Source of the DNA: JAFLCM01 sp046154665
GTDB lineage: Bacteria > Planctomycetota > Phycisphaerae > Phycisphaerales > UBA1924
Assembly (NCBI GenBank): GCA_046154665.1
Contig: JBJXFG010000102.1
Coordinates: 62,001 to 126,000 of the forward strand
DNA: 64,000 nt
Direction of reading: 5' to 3'
Below are positions 47,176 to 55,844 of this stretch, piece after piece. The translations under genes were made by a program, and so were the position numbers. Each line of letters starts with the position of its first letter. The first letter of the stretch is position 1. The notes under the pieces were generated by a model that had not been told where the DNA came from, made no database searches, and worked only from the letters and a program-made list of their open reading frames with translations.

Positions 47176-47880
47176 ATGCGCGACTACGCCCCGAGTTCCA
47201 CCGACGACGCTGCCCCCGCATCACCCGCCGCCCGCGCCGTGATCTTCGACTTCGACGGCACGCTCGTCGACTCCGAGCCCCTGCACGGCCGGGCGCTGCG
47301 GTCGGTATTCGAGCCGATCGGGCTGGAGCCGTTCTTCGATGAGGCCATGTGCGTGGGGCTGCCGGACGCCGACGTGATGCGGGCGGTCTTCACGCGGGGC
47401 GGACGAACGCTGGGCGAGGCGGAACTCGCCGCGCTGCTGGAGACCAAGAGCGCGGCGGCGCGGCGGCTGTGGGAATCCGGCGAAGGCCGCGCGTACCCCG
47501 GGGCCATCGAACTGCTGCGCGAGGTCAAGCGGCGCGGCACCAAGGTGGCGGTATGCACCGCCGCCCTGCGCCGCGAGGCCGGCCCGGTGCTCGAACGCCT
47601 CGGCGTCGCGCCCATCCTCGACGCCTTCGTGACAGCGGACGACGTGACAGCGAGCAAACCCAACCCCGCGTGCTACCGGCTGGCGTGCGAGAGACTCGGC
47701 CTGCCGCCAAGCGCGTGCGTGGCGATCGAAGACTCCGTCGCGGGCGTCACTTCGGCGGCGACGGCGGGGTGCCGCGTGGTGGCGCTGGGGCATACGACGG
47801 CGCGGGAGCGGCTCACACGTTCCTCGTGGTTCGTCGACGCGATCTCAGCCGTGGACGCGGCATGGCTGGTTGGAACATAG
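47176..47880 (+). CDS. HAD-superfamily phosphatase/phosphomutase (CbbY/PgmB-like)
   Basis: The 234-residue protein has the HAD motifs: VIFDFDGTLVDSEPLHGRAL (nucleophile and acid Asp), VAVCTAALRREAG (motif II), Lys in VTASKPNPACY (motif III) and AIEDSVAGVTSAATAGC (motif IV). The cap is the C1 alpha-helical type as in beta-phosphoglucomutase and phosphoglycolate phosphatase. The substrate is probably a sugar phosphate. The stop is TAG, 48 bases before the convergent end of glmS. Confidence 0.88.
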   Translation: MRDYAPSSTDDAAPASPAARAVIFDFDGTLVDSEPLHGRALRSVFEPIGLEPFFDEAMCVGLPDADVMRAVFTRGGRTLGEAELAALLETKSAAARRLWESGEGRAYPGAIELLREVKRRGTKVAVCTAALRREAGPVLERLGVAPILDAFVTADDVTASKPNPACYRLACERLGLPPSACVAIEDSVAGVTSAATAGCRVVALGHTTARERLTRSSWFVDAISAVDAAWLVGT

Positions 47881-47928
47881 CCGCGGGCACGGCGCAACCA
47901 ACGGCGTGTCGCGGGGGCGCAATCCAAC

Positions 47929-49770
47929 TCACTCCACCGTCACGCTCTTCGCCAGGTTCCGCGGCTTATCCACATCATGCCCGCGCAGCACCGCCGCGTG
48001 GCACGCCAGCAGTTGCAGCGGGACCACCGTCAACAGCGGGCTCAACGGATCAGAGATCGGCGGCACATAGAACACGTCGTCGGCGTAGTTCTTGATCTCG
48101 GTGTCGCCCTGCGTCGCCACCGCGATCACGCGCCCGCCGCGGCTGCGCACCTGCTCGATGTTCAGCATCACCTTGTCGTACTGCGGGCCCTTGTTGGCGA
48201 TGAACACCGCCGGCATCCCGTCGTTGATCAGCGCGATCGGCCCGTGCTTCATCTCCGCCGCGGGCATGCCCTCGGCGTGGATGTACGAGATTTCCTTGAG
48301 CTTCAGCGCGCCCTCGAGGGCCACCGGGTAGTTGTAGCCGCGCCCGAGGAACAGCCAGTTCTCGCGGTCGACATACTTCTCGCACACCTTGCGGATGTGC
48401 TCGCTCTGTTCGAGGATGCGCTCCATCAGCTCGGGCACGCGTGAGAGCTCGCCCAGAAGCTCGCCAGCGGTGTCCATGCTCATGAAGCGGCGCCGGGCGA
48501 TGTACAGCGACACCATCGCGAGAACCATCACCTGCCCGGTGAAGGCCTTGGTGCTGGCGACGCCGATCTCGGGGCCGACACGCAGATACACGCCCGCGTC
48601 GGTCTCGCGCGAAATGGACGAGCCGACAACATTCACCACGCCCAGGGTGAGCGCGCCGCGTTCCTTGAGTTCGCGGAGCGCGGCCAGCGTGTCGGCGGTC
48701 TCGCCGCTCTGGCTCACCGCGATCACCACGCTGTTGTCAACCACCACCGGGTTGCGGTACCGCAGTTCGCTGGCGTACTCGGTCTTCGCCGAGACTTTCG
48801 CGAGGTCTTCGAGGAAGTACTCGCCCAGCATGGCGGCGTGGTACGCCGTGCCCTGCCCGGTCAGCACAAACTGGCGGGCGCGGATGAGTTCGCGGGCGTG
48901 CTCGGCAATGCCGCCCAGCACGATCCGACCCTCGCGCTCGCTCACGCGACCCTGCAGCGTGATCCGCAGGCAGCGCGGCTGCTCGCAGATCTCCTTCATC
49001 ATGAAGGTGTCGTGCGAGCCCAGCTCGATCTGCTCAAGCTCGAACTCGAGCTGGCGGATCTTGGGCGTCACCGGCACGTTGTCCAGCGTGCTGGTGCGGA
49101 AGGTGGTCTCGCCCTTGGCGTCGCGGCTGAGCTTGGCCACCTGGTAGTCATCGAGCTCGAAAACCTGCGTGGTGTGGGCCACGATCGCCGAAGCGTCGGA
49201 CGCGACGACAAACTCGCGGTCGCCCACGCCCACGATCAGCGGCGAACCCTTCCGCGCCACCACCAGAATCCCCGGCTCGGTCTCGCAGATCACCGCGATG
49301 GCGTACGCCCCGCGCACCTCACGCAGGGCGTTCTGCACGGCGGTCTCGAGGTCGCCGTCGTACAGCTCGCTGATGAGCATCGCGAGCACTTCCGTATCGG
49401 TCTCGCTGGTGAAAACGTGGGCCTTTTCCTTCAAGTACTGCTTGAGGGAGGCGTAGTTCTCGATGGTGCCGTTGTGGATGATGGCGACGCCGCGCTTGTC
49501 GTCACGGTGCGGGTGGGCGTTTCGTTCCGAGACTTCGCCGTGGGTCGCCCAGCGGGTGTGGGCGAGTCCGAGCGTGCCGTGGAACCCCGGCTTGGTCTTG
49601 AGGGTTTCTTCGAGCACGCTCACGCGCCCGACGGTTCGGCAGACTTCGAGCTTGCCGTTGAGCGTGGCCACCCCGGCCGAGTCGTAGCCTCGGTATTCGA
49701 GGCGTTTCAGGCCTTCGAGGAGAATGGGCTTGGCTTCACGATGACCGAGGTAAGCGACAATTCCGCACAT
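47929..49770 (-). CDS. glmS: Glutamine--fructose-6-phosphate aminotransferase
   Basis: The 613-residue enzyme begins MCGIVAYLGHREAKPILLEG; Cys2 is the glutaminase nucleophile after Met removal. LKRLEYRGYDSAGVA, THGEVSERNAHPH and two SIS isomerase domains (QGTAYHAAMLGEY, SQSGETADTLAALREL and RGYNYPVALEGALKLKEIS) follow, and the C-terminus is AKSVTVE. It makes glucosamine-6-phosphate for cell-wall and LPS sugars. The start at 49770 is fixed by the Cys. No glmS ribozyme was recognised in the 280-base leader. Confidence 0.97.
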   Translation of the reverse strand: MCGIVAYLGHREAKPILLEGLKRLEYRGYDSAGVATLNGKLEVCRTVGRVSVLEETLKTKPGFHGTLGLAHTRWATHGEVSERNAHPHRDDKRGVAIIHNGTIENYASLKQYLKEKAHVFTSETDTEVLAMLISELYDGDLETAVQNALREVRGAYAIAVICETEPGILVVARKGSPLIVGVGDREFVVASDASAIVAHTTQVFELDDYQVAKLSRDAKGETTFRTSTLDNVPVTPKIRQLEFELEQIELGSHDTFMMKEICEQPRCLRITLQGRVSEREGRIVLGGIAEHARELIRARQFVLTGQGTAYHAAMLGEYFLEDLAKVSAKTEYASELRYRNPVVVDNSVVIAVSQSGETADTLAALRELKERGALTLGVVNVVGSSISRETDAGVYLRVGPEIGVASTKAFTGQVMVLAMVSLYIARRRFMSMDTAGELLGELSRVPELMERILEQSEHIRKVCEKYVDRENWLFLGRGYNYPVALEGALKLKEISYIHAEGMPAAEMKHGPIALINDGMPAVFIANKGPQYDKVMLNIEQVRSRGGRVIAVATQGDTEIKNYADDVFYVPPISDPLSPLLTVVPLQLLACHAAVLRGHDVDKPRNLAKSVTVE

Positions 49771-50049
49771 AGTGGTGTTCCAGATCGGCTGACCGAAGGG
49801 GGGCGGGCGAGGGTGAGAGCGCAGGGTGTGCGAAACATCGACGAGCGCCACGCACCATCGATTGATTCGGAAAACGTTTGGGTCCGAATCAGCGGGTCTT
49901 TCGCGAAGATCGCGCCCGAGCCGAGTTCAACGATAGACCGAGAAACGCGCACAAGACGCCCGACGCCGATCTCGATCGTCGGCGAGTGATACGACGACCG
50001 GGAACGTCGGTTCGCGCTCCACGATTCGGATGAAAATGCAAGCCCGGCG

Positions 50050-50571
50050 TCACCGCATTGGATGCGGCGGGATGTACCCCGGCGCGGCGGGTTTCGACGA
50101 AACCCCCGCCTGCTTGGCCATGTGGGCCGCCACGATCCGGCGCTGGATCAGCGAAACGACCGTGTCCAGGCGGGTCTTGCCGGTGATTTCGAAGGCCGGC
50201 CACGCCCCGCCGCAGACGCTGCGGGAATGGGCGATCACCTCGCGCAGTTCGGCGGAAAGGTCCTCGATCTTGACGGTCTGAAAAGTGCCCGAGGGCATGG
50301 GAACGACGATGCGCGGGCCGTGGATGTCCGGGACCAGCATCGCGGCCGGGGCACCGTCGCGGCAGCCGTTCTCGAACACAAACGACCAACACCACGGAAC
50401 CCCTTGCCAGACAAGCTTTTCCGTGCAGTTCGGCAGCCCGCGGAGGGCCTTGAGGGCACACTCAAACAACTCGGCGTTGTGCTTGTTCGGGAAGCCGTCA
50501 CGCAAAGAGCGCGGCGAGGGCGTCGCGAACTGATCTTCCCAGGCGGAGCGTTGGTAGTTGGGCTTGGCCAT
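50050..50571 (-). CDS. Hypothetical protein
   Basis: The ATG at 50571 (MAKPNYQRSAWEDQFATPSP) is preferred to the longer frame to 50685. The 173-residue product has no signal or membrane segment. Its centre (NCTEKLVWQGVPWCWSFVFE) is reminiscent of DUF3788-type proteins, but the match is from memory and weak. It sits alone between glmS and a divergent response regulator. Confidence 0.6.
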   Translation of the reverse strand: MAKPNYQRSAWEDQFATPSPRSLRDGFPNKHNAELFECALKALRGLPNCTEKLVWQGVPWCWSFVFENGCRDGAPAAMLVPDIHGPRIVVPMPSGTFQTVKIEDLSAELREVIAHSRSVCGGAWPAFEITGKTRLDTVVSLIQRRIVAAHMAKQAGVSSKPAAPGYIPPHPMR

Positions 50572-50924
50572 GGCCGATGCAACACACGACAACAACCGGA
50601 CCGCACAAAGAACAAACCTCACCCGAGAGGGTATGGGGGGGAAACCCGGATGGTCCGCGTACTCGGCGCGGCGGGCGCAGAGCATGACCGGGGATCCCGA
50701 CTTCTAAAGGTACGCCAAGATGGGGGATGATGCCTACGAAACGGACCGACTTCACGCGGTTTTTGCCGATCCTGAACCAGTTATCGGACGATGTTCGGGG
50801 GAGTGTCAAACTCGTGATGGACTCTGGGGGCAGGGTCGCAAGAGCAACCAACGCATCGGCACCGGCTCGCTCGCCTGCGGGGCTCGATACGCCGGGCTCG
50901 TCGGTGTCGGCGCGATCCTCTACG
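50572..50924. other. Intergenic leader of the response-regulator gene
   Basis: A frame in phase with the downstream gene runs from 50727, but its codon third positions are only about two-thirds G/C and it resembles no domain, so it is probably not translated. GGGGG lies just before the ATG at 50727, so this start cannot be excluded. No repeat family was seen. Confidence 0.4.
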
Positions 50925-51431
50925 ATGAGCTTGATGTCACAGCCCGCCGTCAGTTCGAACGTGCCGGTGAACGAGGCCGACTTGGATGCCGCGATGGACC
51001 TCGCGTCGGCGGTCATCCTCGTCGTCGACGATCACGAGCAGAACCTCGAACTCATCCAGGCCTATCTCGAAGAGATCGGCTGCAAGGTGCGGCTCGCGAA
51101 GGACGGTATCGAGGCGCAGCGCGACATCGACACCGTCCAGCCCGATCTCATCCTGCTGGATGTGATGATGCCGCGGATGAGCGGGTTCCAACTCTGCGCC
51201 AAGCTCAAGGCCGATCCGGCGACGCGGGATATTCCCATCGTGATGGTGACGGCACTCAGTGAAGTGGGCGACGTCGAGCGCGCCGTCGAGTGCGGCGCGG
51301 ACGACTTCCTCACCAAGCCCGTGTTCAAGCTGGAACTGCTGACGCGGGTGCGGAGCCTGCTGCGGGTGCGGCTGCTGAAGAAGCAACTGGAGGCGACGCT
51401 GCAGGAGATGCGGAAGATCAAGGGGGAGTGA
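50925..51431 (+). CDS. Single-domain response regulator
   Basis: A CheY-like receiver begins at about residue 30: ILVVDDHEQNLELIQAYLEE (acidic pair 35-36), phospho-acceptor Asp79 in PDLILLDVMMPRMSG, a Thr in VMVTALSE and Lys in DDFLTKPVFK. After it come only about 30 helical residues (LRVRLLKKQLEATLQEMRKI), so there is no output domain; it resembles the receiver of PleD-like proteins. It would signal through partner binding. Start options are 50925, 50934 and 50727. No histidine kinase is adjacent. Confidence 0.82.
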   Translation: MSLMSQPAVSSNVPVNEADLDAAMDLASAVILVVDDHEQNLELIQAYLEEIGCKVRLAKDGIEAQRDIDTVQPDLILLDVMMPRMSGFQLCAKLKADPATRDIPIVMVTALSEVGDVERAVECGADDFLTKPVFKLELLTRVRSLLRVRLLKKQLEATLQEMRKIKGE

Positions 51432-51599
51432 GCGGGGTGCGTTCCCGTATGCCCGGTGGGGAGCGCACTCAAGCCCGCGAATCGGACAGACGAGGTTGCC
51501 AGACGCGCAGCGTCTGGGGCGTGCGATGATCAGGCTCTCGCCGGTAAAGCGGTTGCGTCTCCGAATCGGCCCGCGTCGCGGGCCCGCGCGGTGGGAATG

Positions 51600-51623
51600 A
51601 AAACGACCCGCATCGGCGGGTCG
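51600..51623 (-). terminator. Terminator of the large dockerin gene
   Basis: On the minus strand CGACCCGC / GCGGGTCG (8 bp, 4-base loop) is followed by TTTT. It lies 42 bases after the stop at 51665 and between convergent genes. Confidence 0.7.
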
Positions 51624-51664
51624 CTCTCGCAATCAGAAGTGTTCTACTCGCTCCGCGCTCCGCA

Positions 51665-53749
51665 TCAGCACGGCTGGCCGAAGCGCCCGAGGAACGTGGT
51701 CAAGTCCTGCGTGTTCACCGCCCCGTCGTTGTTCAGGTCGCCGGGGCTGCCAGGCGGGACCACCTGGCCGAAGCGGCCGAGGAAGAACGTCAGGTCCGCG
51801 GTGTTCACGGCGTTGTCGCCGTTGAAATCACCCAGGCACGAGGCCGGCGGCGGGGCGCAGTTGCCGCCCGCGAGCGTGTTGAGGGTGGTGTGGTCACTGA
51901 CGTTGATGACGCCGTCGTTGTTCATGTCGACGTACGCGTTGAAGTTGGCGGACGCGGTGGTGCTGTTGAAGATCTCGTTCAGCACGTCCTCCACGTCGGC
52001 GCAGGTGATCGAGCCGTCGTGGTTGCCGTCGCCCTTGGGGGTGGCGGGCGTGGCGGTGATCTCGAAGGTGGCGGTGATGGCGGTGCCCGCGGTCACGGTG
52101 GCCGGGGCGCCGACCCACTCGAACCACACGTTGAGCGAATCGTCGTTCGGGTTCGTGCTCGGGTCGAGGTAACCCTGCACGCCCAAAGCGCCCGCAGCGC
52201 CGCTGATGGCCAGCAGCTTCAGATTGATCGACGAGCTGCCGGGGTTCCACGTCCCAGCGGTGTCCTTGAACAGCGTCACCGAATCACCCACGTTCACGGT
52301 CCGCGGCGTGGGGAACAGGTACACGTTGCGGGGCGCATCGGGAATGCGGAGCGTCTTGGTGGTGCTGCCGTTGGTGATCCCGATGTAGTTGGCGTCGTAC
52401 ACGCCGCCAGCCTGGCTGGAGAGCATCGAGGAGAGCCATGCGAAGCGGAAGGCGTCGTTGCCGCGGCCGGTGGGGAGGGTGAAGTTCTGCGAGGCGGTCC
52501 AGGTGAACATCACGGTGACCTTGCTCTCACCGACGATGGGGTCGGGGTAGAGGCGGGTCGAACTGAGCGACGCAACGCCGGAGTATGAGCCGGTGGTCTG
52601 CACGCCGAAGGGATTGGCGCGGACGGAGGGGCCGTCCGGTGGCACCGGCACCACCCACGTGGCGTTGAGGGTGGCGGCGGTCATATCGGGGACGATGTCG
52701 ATGGGCGCGCCGTTGGGTCGGAAGCCGGGCTGAGTGACGATGGAGGTGCCGAAGGCGTTGGTGGTACCGTCGATCTTCTGCACCAGCGGGCGGACATAGC
52801 CGTTGGCGATGATGTCAGTGAAAGTGAGGGGGAAGCCGCCGGTGCCGGTGACGGCGTCGAAGATTTCGATGCCGTTGTAGGTGCTGTTGGGCGAGCAGCC
52901 GTAGCCGGCGCGATAGGTCTTGGGGCCGGAGGGTGTGACCTGCGCGAGCGTGACGGGGATGGGGTTTTCGATGACGCCGGGGATGCGCCTCGCGATGCCG
53001 CGCACGTTGCGATCGTCCCAGATCTCGAAATCGCTGTTGTCGTTGGCGTTTGTGAAATGTTCGAAGGTGACGTCGTCCCAGAAGATGGTGCCGGTGGCAT
53101 CGATGGCACCGAACTTCTGGGGCAGCAGGCTCACAGAGTTCGGCGGAAGGTCGAACGGGTTGCCGTTGTTGTAGTAGTTGAAGATGTAGTCCCAATCGGC
53201 CTGCGTCACGGTGAGGCAGAGCTGTTTCCAGGTGCCGTCGGCGTAGCCCTGACCGCTCAGCGGCAGGAACTCGAAACGGTCGTAGACGGAGGTGTTGGCG
53301 CGACGGAACTCCATCTTCAAACCGCCGGCGGCACCTTCGATGCCCTGCCCCACCGGCGACATGTACCACCCGCACAGCGTCGCGGGGCCGCAGTTCAGCG
53401 TGTACGCCGGATCGCGCCACAAGCCAGCGGTGGCGTCGAAGATGTTGGTGTCGAGCCCGGAGAAGTCAGTGCCCGCAGGGAGTTCCATCGCGGCGACGCC
53501 GGTGCGCGGCGTGAACGCGGTCCCGCCGTCACCGACGAAGCGGCGCACGGCGGTGTTGAACGGACGCCAGAAGCGCGGCAGCGCGGGGTTGGACGCGCGC
53601 CCTACCTCGAACGACTGGTTTTCGATGCAGTTGGGCGGCAGCGGCTGCGGGTTGGGGAACTGGGCGCAGGTGTATTGGCCCAAAGCCACCGGCACGAGGG
53701 AAAGACCGGCGAGCGAGGCGACAGCGAAAGCGGCGCGGCGTTTGGTCAC
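51665..53749 (-). CDS. Large secreted protein with two dockerin-like modules
   Basis: The 694-residue protein has a signal peptide (MTKRRAAFAVASLAGLSLVP) and an N-terminal region (about 40-240) shaped like a carbohydrate-binding jelly roll: CIENQSFEVG, WDDVTFEHF. At the C-terminus are a canonical pair (GDGNHDGSITCADVEDVLNE, DMNNDGVINVSDHTTLN) and then the planctomycete-type pair (GDFNGDNAVNTADLTFFLGR, GDLNNDGAVNTQDLTTFLGR) ending FGQPC. A LacI-type operator overlaps its promoter, so it likely belongs to the adjacent glucan regulon as an extracellular glycan-binding protein. Confidence 0.82.
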   Translation of the reverse strand: MTKRRAAFAVASLAGLSLVPVALGQYTCAQFPNPQPLPPNCIENQSFEVGRASNPALPRFWRPFNTAVRRFVGDGGTAFTPRTGVAAMELPAGTDFSGLDTNIFDATAGLWRDPAYTLNCGPATLCGWYMSPVGQGIEGAAGGLKMEFRRANTSVYDRFEFLPLSGQGYADGTWKQLCLTVTQADWDYIFNYYNNGNPFDLPPNSVSLLPQKFGAIDATGTIFWDDVTFEHFTNANDNSDFEIWDDRNVRGIARRIPGVIENPIPVTLAQVTPSGPKTYRAGYGCSPNSTYNGIEIFDAVTGTGGFPLTFTDIIANGYVRPLVQKIDGTTNAFGTSIVTQPGFRPNGAPIDIVPDMTAATLNATWVVPVPPDGPSVRANPFGVQTTGSYSGVASLSSTRLYPDPIVGESKVTVMFTWTASQNFTLPTGRGNDAFRFAWLSSMLSSQAGGVYDANYIGITNGSTTKTLRIPDAPRNVYLFPTPRTVNVGDSVTLFKDTAGTWNPGSSSINLKLLAISGAAGALGVQGYLDPSTNPNDDSLNVWFEWVGAPATVTAGTAITATFEITATPATPKGDGNHDGSITCADVEDVLNEIFNSTTASANFNAYVDMNNDGVINVSDHTTLNTLAGGNCAPPPASCLGDFNGDNAVNTADLTFFLGRFGQVVPPGSPGDLNNDGAVNTQDLTTFLGRFGQPC

Positions 53750-53919
53750 TTAGGGTCTCTCTCTGAGGGGACGATGGACGGGGAGGACAAGAGATACAAG
53801 ATCGGGCCGTGCGGAGCCCTCGAGCAGGAATCAAAGCACCCCGGCGTGAGCCCATCGGGCACCCGTCGGGCCCGAGATCGGGTGGCGGCTCCGAATGAGA
53901 AAGCCCCCTGATCATCGGC

Positions 53920-53961
53920 TGTAACCCTTTACATCGTGACGCATGAACCGAGGTCCGTCAA
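53920..53961 (-). promoter_or_regulatory. Promoter and LacI-type operator of the dockerin gene
   Basis: On the minus strand TTGACG (53961-53956) is followed after 22 bases by the palindrome TGTAAAGGGTTACA (53933-53920), which would cover the -10/start region. It lies about 170 bases before the start codon at 53749. The remaining sequence to the gene has nothing else recognised. Confidence 0.65.
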
Positions 53962-54043
53962 CTGGATTCCGGCCTTTTGGACGCAGAGAACGCGGAAATC
54001 GGGGGCTATTGTCGGGCGTCTGGTCGCGCTGGCGCGGGCGCAA

Positions 54044-54065
54044 GTCGGTAAAGCGATTTACCGAC
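54044..54065. promoter_or_regulatory. Second LacI-type operator, perfect 9 bp arms
   Basis: GTCGGTAAA and TTTACCGAC are exact inverted copies around GCGA. The core GGTAAATCGCTTTACC (minus strand) fits the same operator type. It lies about 83 bases upstream of the dockerin promoter and just past the end of the ABC operon. Confidence 0.65.
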
Positions 54066-54081
54066 CATCTTCGTCCCCCGC

Positions 54082-54972
54082 TCATTCCTTCGACCCACCC
54101 CCCGCCAAACCCTCCGTAAACACCCGTTCGGCCAGCAGGAACAGCAGCAACACCGGCGCGACCACCATCGTGCTCGCGGCCATCAGCAGGTTCCACGGCG
54201 TGAAACCCGCCTGGCTCTGGTAGAGCTGCAACCCCAGCGCCAGCGTGAACTGGTCGCGGTGCGTCACGAACAGGAGCGGGCCGACGAAGTCGTTCCAGGT
54301 GTAGGTGAACTGCAGCAGCGCGACCACGGCGAGGGCGGGGCGGCTGAGCGGGAAGATGACGCGCCAGAAGATCGACCAGTGGCCGCAGCCGTCGATGGTG
54401 GCGGCTTCGTCGAGTTCGCGGGGGATCGTCATGTAGAACTGTCGGAGGAGGAAGACGTTGAAGGCGTTGGCGAAGAAGGCCGGCACCCAGAGGGGCTTGA
54501 GGCTGCCGATCCAGCCGAGGTCTCGGAAGATGAGGTACTGGGGGAGCATAAGAACGGGGAAGGGGATCATCAGCGTGCCCATGAGCAGCGCGAAGAGCCA
54601 CTTCTTGCCGCGCCATTCGAGGCGAGCGAAGCCGTAGGCGGTGATCGCGCTTGAGAGGGTCATGCCGACGACGCAGAGGATGGCGACGATGAGCGAGTTG
54701 CGGAAGTAGAGCGGGAAATCGACGACTGGGTCGTTCCACACGGCGCGGTAGTTTTCGGCGGCGAAGCGGAGGGTCTCGGCCGCGGGCTCGGGCAGCAACG
54801 TCGGGGGCGTGCGCATCGCCTGGCTCTGCGGCTTGATGCTGGTGGCGATCATCCACAGCAGCGGGGCGGCGAAGAAGAACGCCACCGAGGCCAGGACGGT
54901 GTGGGTGAGCAGCGTCTTGCTCGAGATTGTCGGGCGGGAATGAGCGGAACCTGGAGGATCCGTGAAGCTCAT
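54082..54972 (-). CDS. Sugar ABC transporter permease (MalG/CUT1 type)
   Basis: The 296-residue protein has six membrane segments, the first in HTVLASVAFFFAAPLLWMIA, and the EAA loop ELDEAATIDGCGHWSIFWRV followed by IFPLSRPALAVV, which contacts the ATPase. It is the MalG-type partner of the next permease upstream; the ATG overlaps that gene's stop (ATGA). It forms the channel for oligosaccharide import in the cytoplasmic membrane. Confidence 0.93.
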   Translation of the reverse strand: MSFTDPPGSAHSRPTISSKTLLTHTVLASVAFFFAAPLLWMIATSIKPQSQAMRTPPTLLPEPAAETLRFAAENYRAVWNDPVVDFPLYFRNSLIVAILCVVGMTLSSAITAYGFARLEWRGKKWLFALLMGTLMIPFPVLMLPQYLIFRDLGWIGSLKPLWVPAFFANAFNVFLLRQFYMTIPRELDEAATIDGCGHWSIFWRVIFPLSRPALAVVALLQFTYTWNDFVGPLLFVTHRDQFTLALGLQLYQSQAGFTPWNLLMAASTMVVAPVLLLFLLAERVFTEGLAGGGSKE

Positions 54973-55844
54973 GCGGCCCTGTAGTACACGGTGCGCCGGC
55001 TCACCGCGAGGGTGAGCAGCGTCAACGCCATGATGATCACGAACTGCACCCACGCCAGTGCCCCGGCGTAACCGAGCTTCTGGTATACGAAGCCGGAGTT
55101 GTACAGATACATCGAGTAAAACAGCGTCGAACGATCCGGGCCGCCCTCGGTCATGATGTACGGCACGGCGAAAACCTGCCAGGTGTTGATGACGCCGGTG
55201 ATGACGTTGAAGAGGATGACGGGCGAGACGCCGGGCAGCGTAACGCTGATGAAACGGCGGACGGGGCCTGCGCCGTCGATCGATGCGGCTTCATAGAGGC
55301 TCCGCGGAACGTCCTGCATGGCCGCGAGGTAAATGACCACGGCCTGGCCGATGTTCCACACGCTGACGACAACGAGCGCCGCCATGGCCCAGCCGCGCTC
55401 GCGCAGCCACGAAGGGCCGGACAGCCCCACCACGCCGAGGGCCTGGTTGATGAGGCCCAGCTCGCCGTTGAACAGCCAGTACCAGATCATCGCGCACGCA
55501 ACGGCGGGGACCACGGCGGGGACGAAGACGGCGGCGCGGTAGAAGCGCACGCCGCGGATCTTCTGGTTCAGCAGCGCCGCCACCGCGAGGGCGAGAACGG
55601 TCTGAAGCGGGATGGAGAAGGCCGCGTAGACCACGGTGTTCCACATCACCTGGGCGAAGACGGGATCGTTCACCAGGGCGCGGAAGTTTTCGAGGCCGGT
55701 CCAGACGGGCCGCTCGATGATGGGGTAGTCGGTGAAGGAGAAGTAGAGGCTCATGGCGACGGGGAGCAGCGTGAACGCCGCGCAGCCGATGAACCACGGG
55801 CTGACCCACGCGAGGCCGCGGAGGGTCTCTCGGGTGCGCTTCAC
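54969..55844 (-). CDS. Sugar ABC transporter permease (MalF/CUT1 type)
   Basis: The 291-residue protein has six membrane segments (GLAWVSPWFIGCAAFTLLPV first) and the EAA loop SLYEAASIDGAGPVRRFISV ending TLPGVSPVI. The GTG start at 55844 overlaps the TGA of the binding-protein gene (GTGA); the longer frame upstream is that gene's antiphase. It pairs with the MalG-type protein. No ATP-binding subunit is in the window, so a shared MsmK-like ATPase is likely encoded elsewhere. Confidence 0.93.
   Translation of the reverse strand: MKRTRETLRGLAWVSPWFIGCAAFTLLPVAMSLYFSFTDYPIIERPVWTGLENFRALVNDPVFAQVMWNTVVYAAFSIPLQTVLALAVAALLNQKIRGVRFYRAAVFVPAVVPAVACAMIWYWLFNGELGLINQALGVVGLSGPSWLRERGWAMAALVVVSVWNIGQAVVIYLAAMQDVPRSLYEAASIDGAGPVRRFISVTLPGVSPVILFNVITGVINTWQVFAVPYIMTEGGPDRSTLFYSMYLYNSGFVYQKLGYAGALAWVQFVIIMALTLLTLAVSRRTVYYRAA

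Noticed and set aside
49771..50049. glmS ribozyme in the glmS leader
   Set aside because: No sequence resembling the ribozyme core was recognised, and it is mainly a Gram-positive feature.
50727..50924. N-terminal extension of the response regulator
   Set aside because: Codon third positions lack the strong G/C bias of real genes here and no domain is visible, though a G-rich stretch before 50727 keeps it possible.
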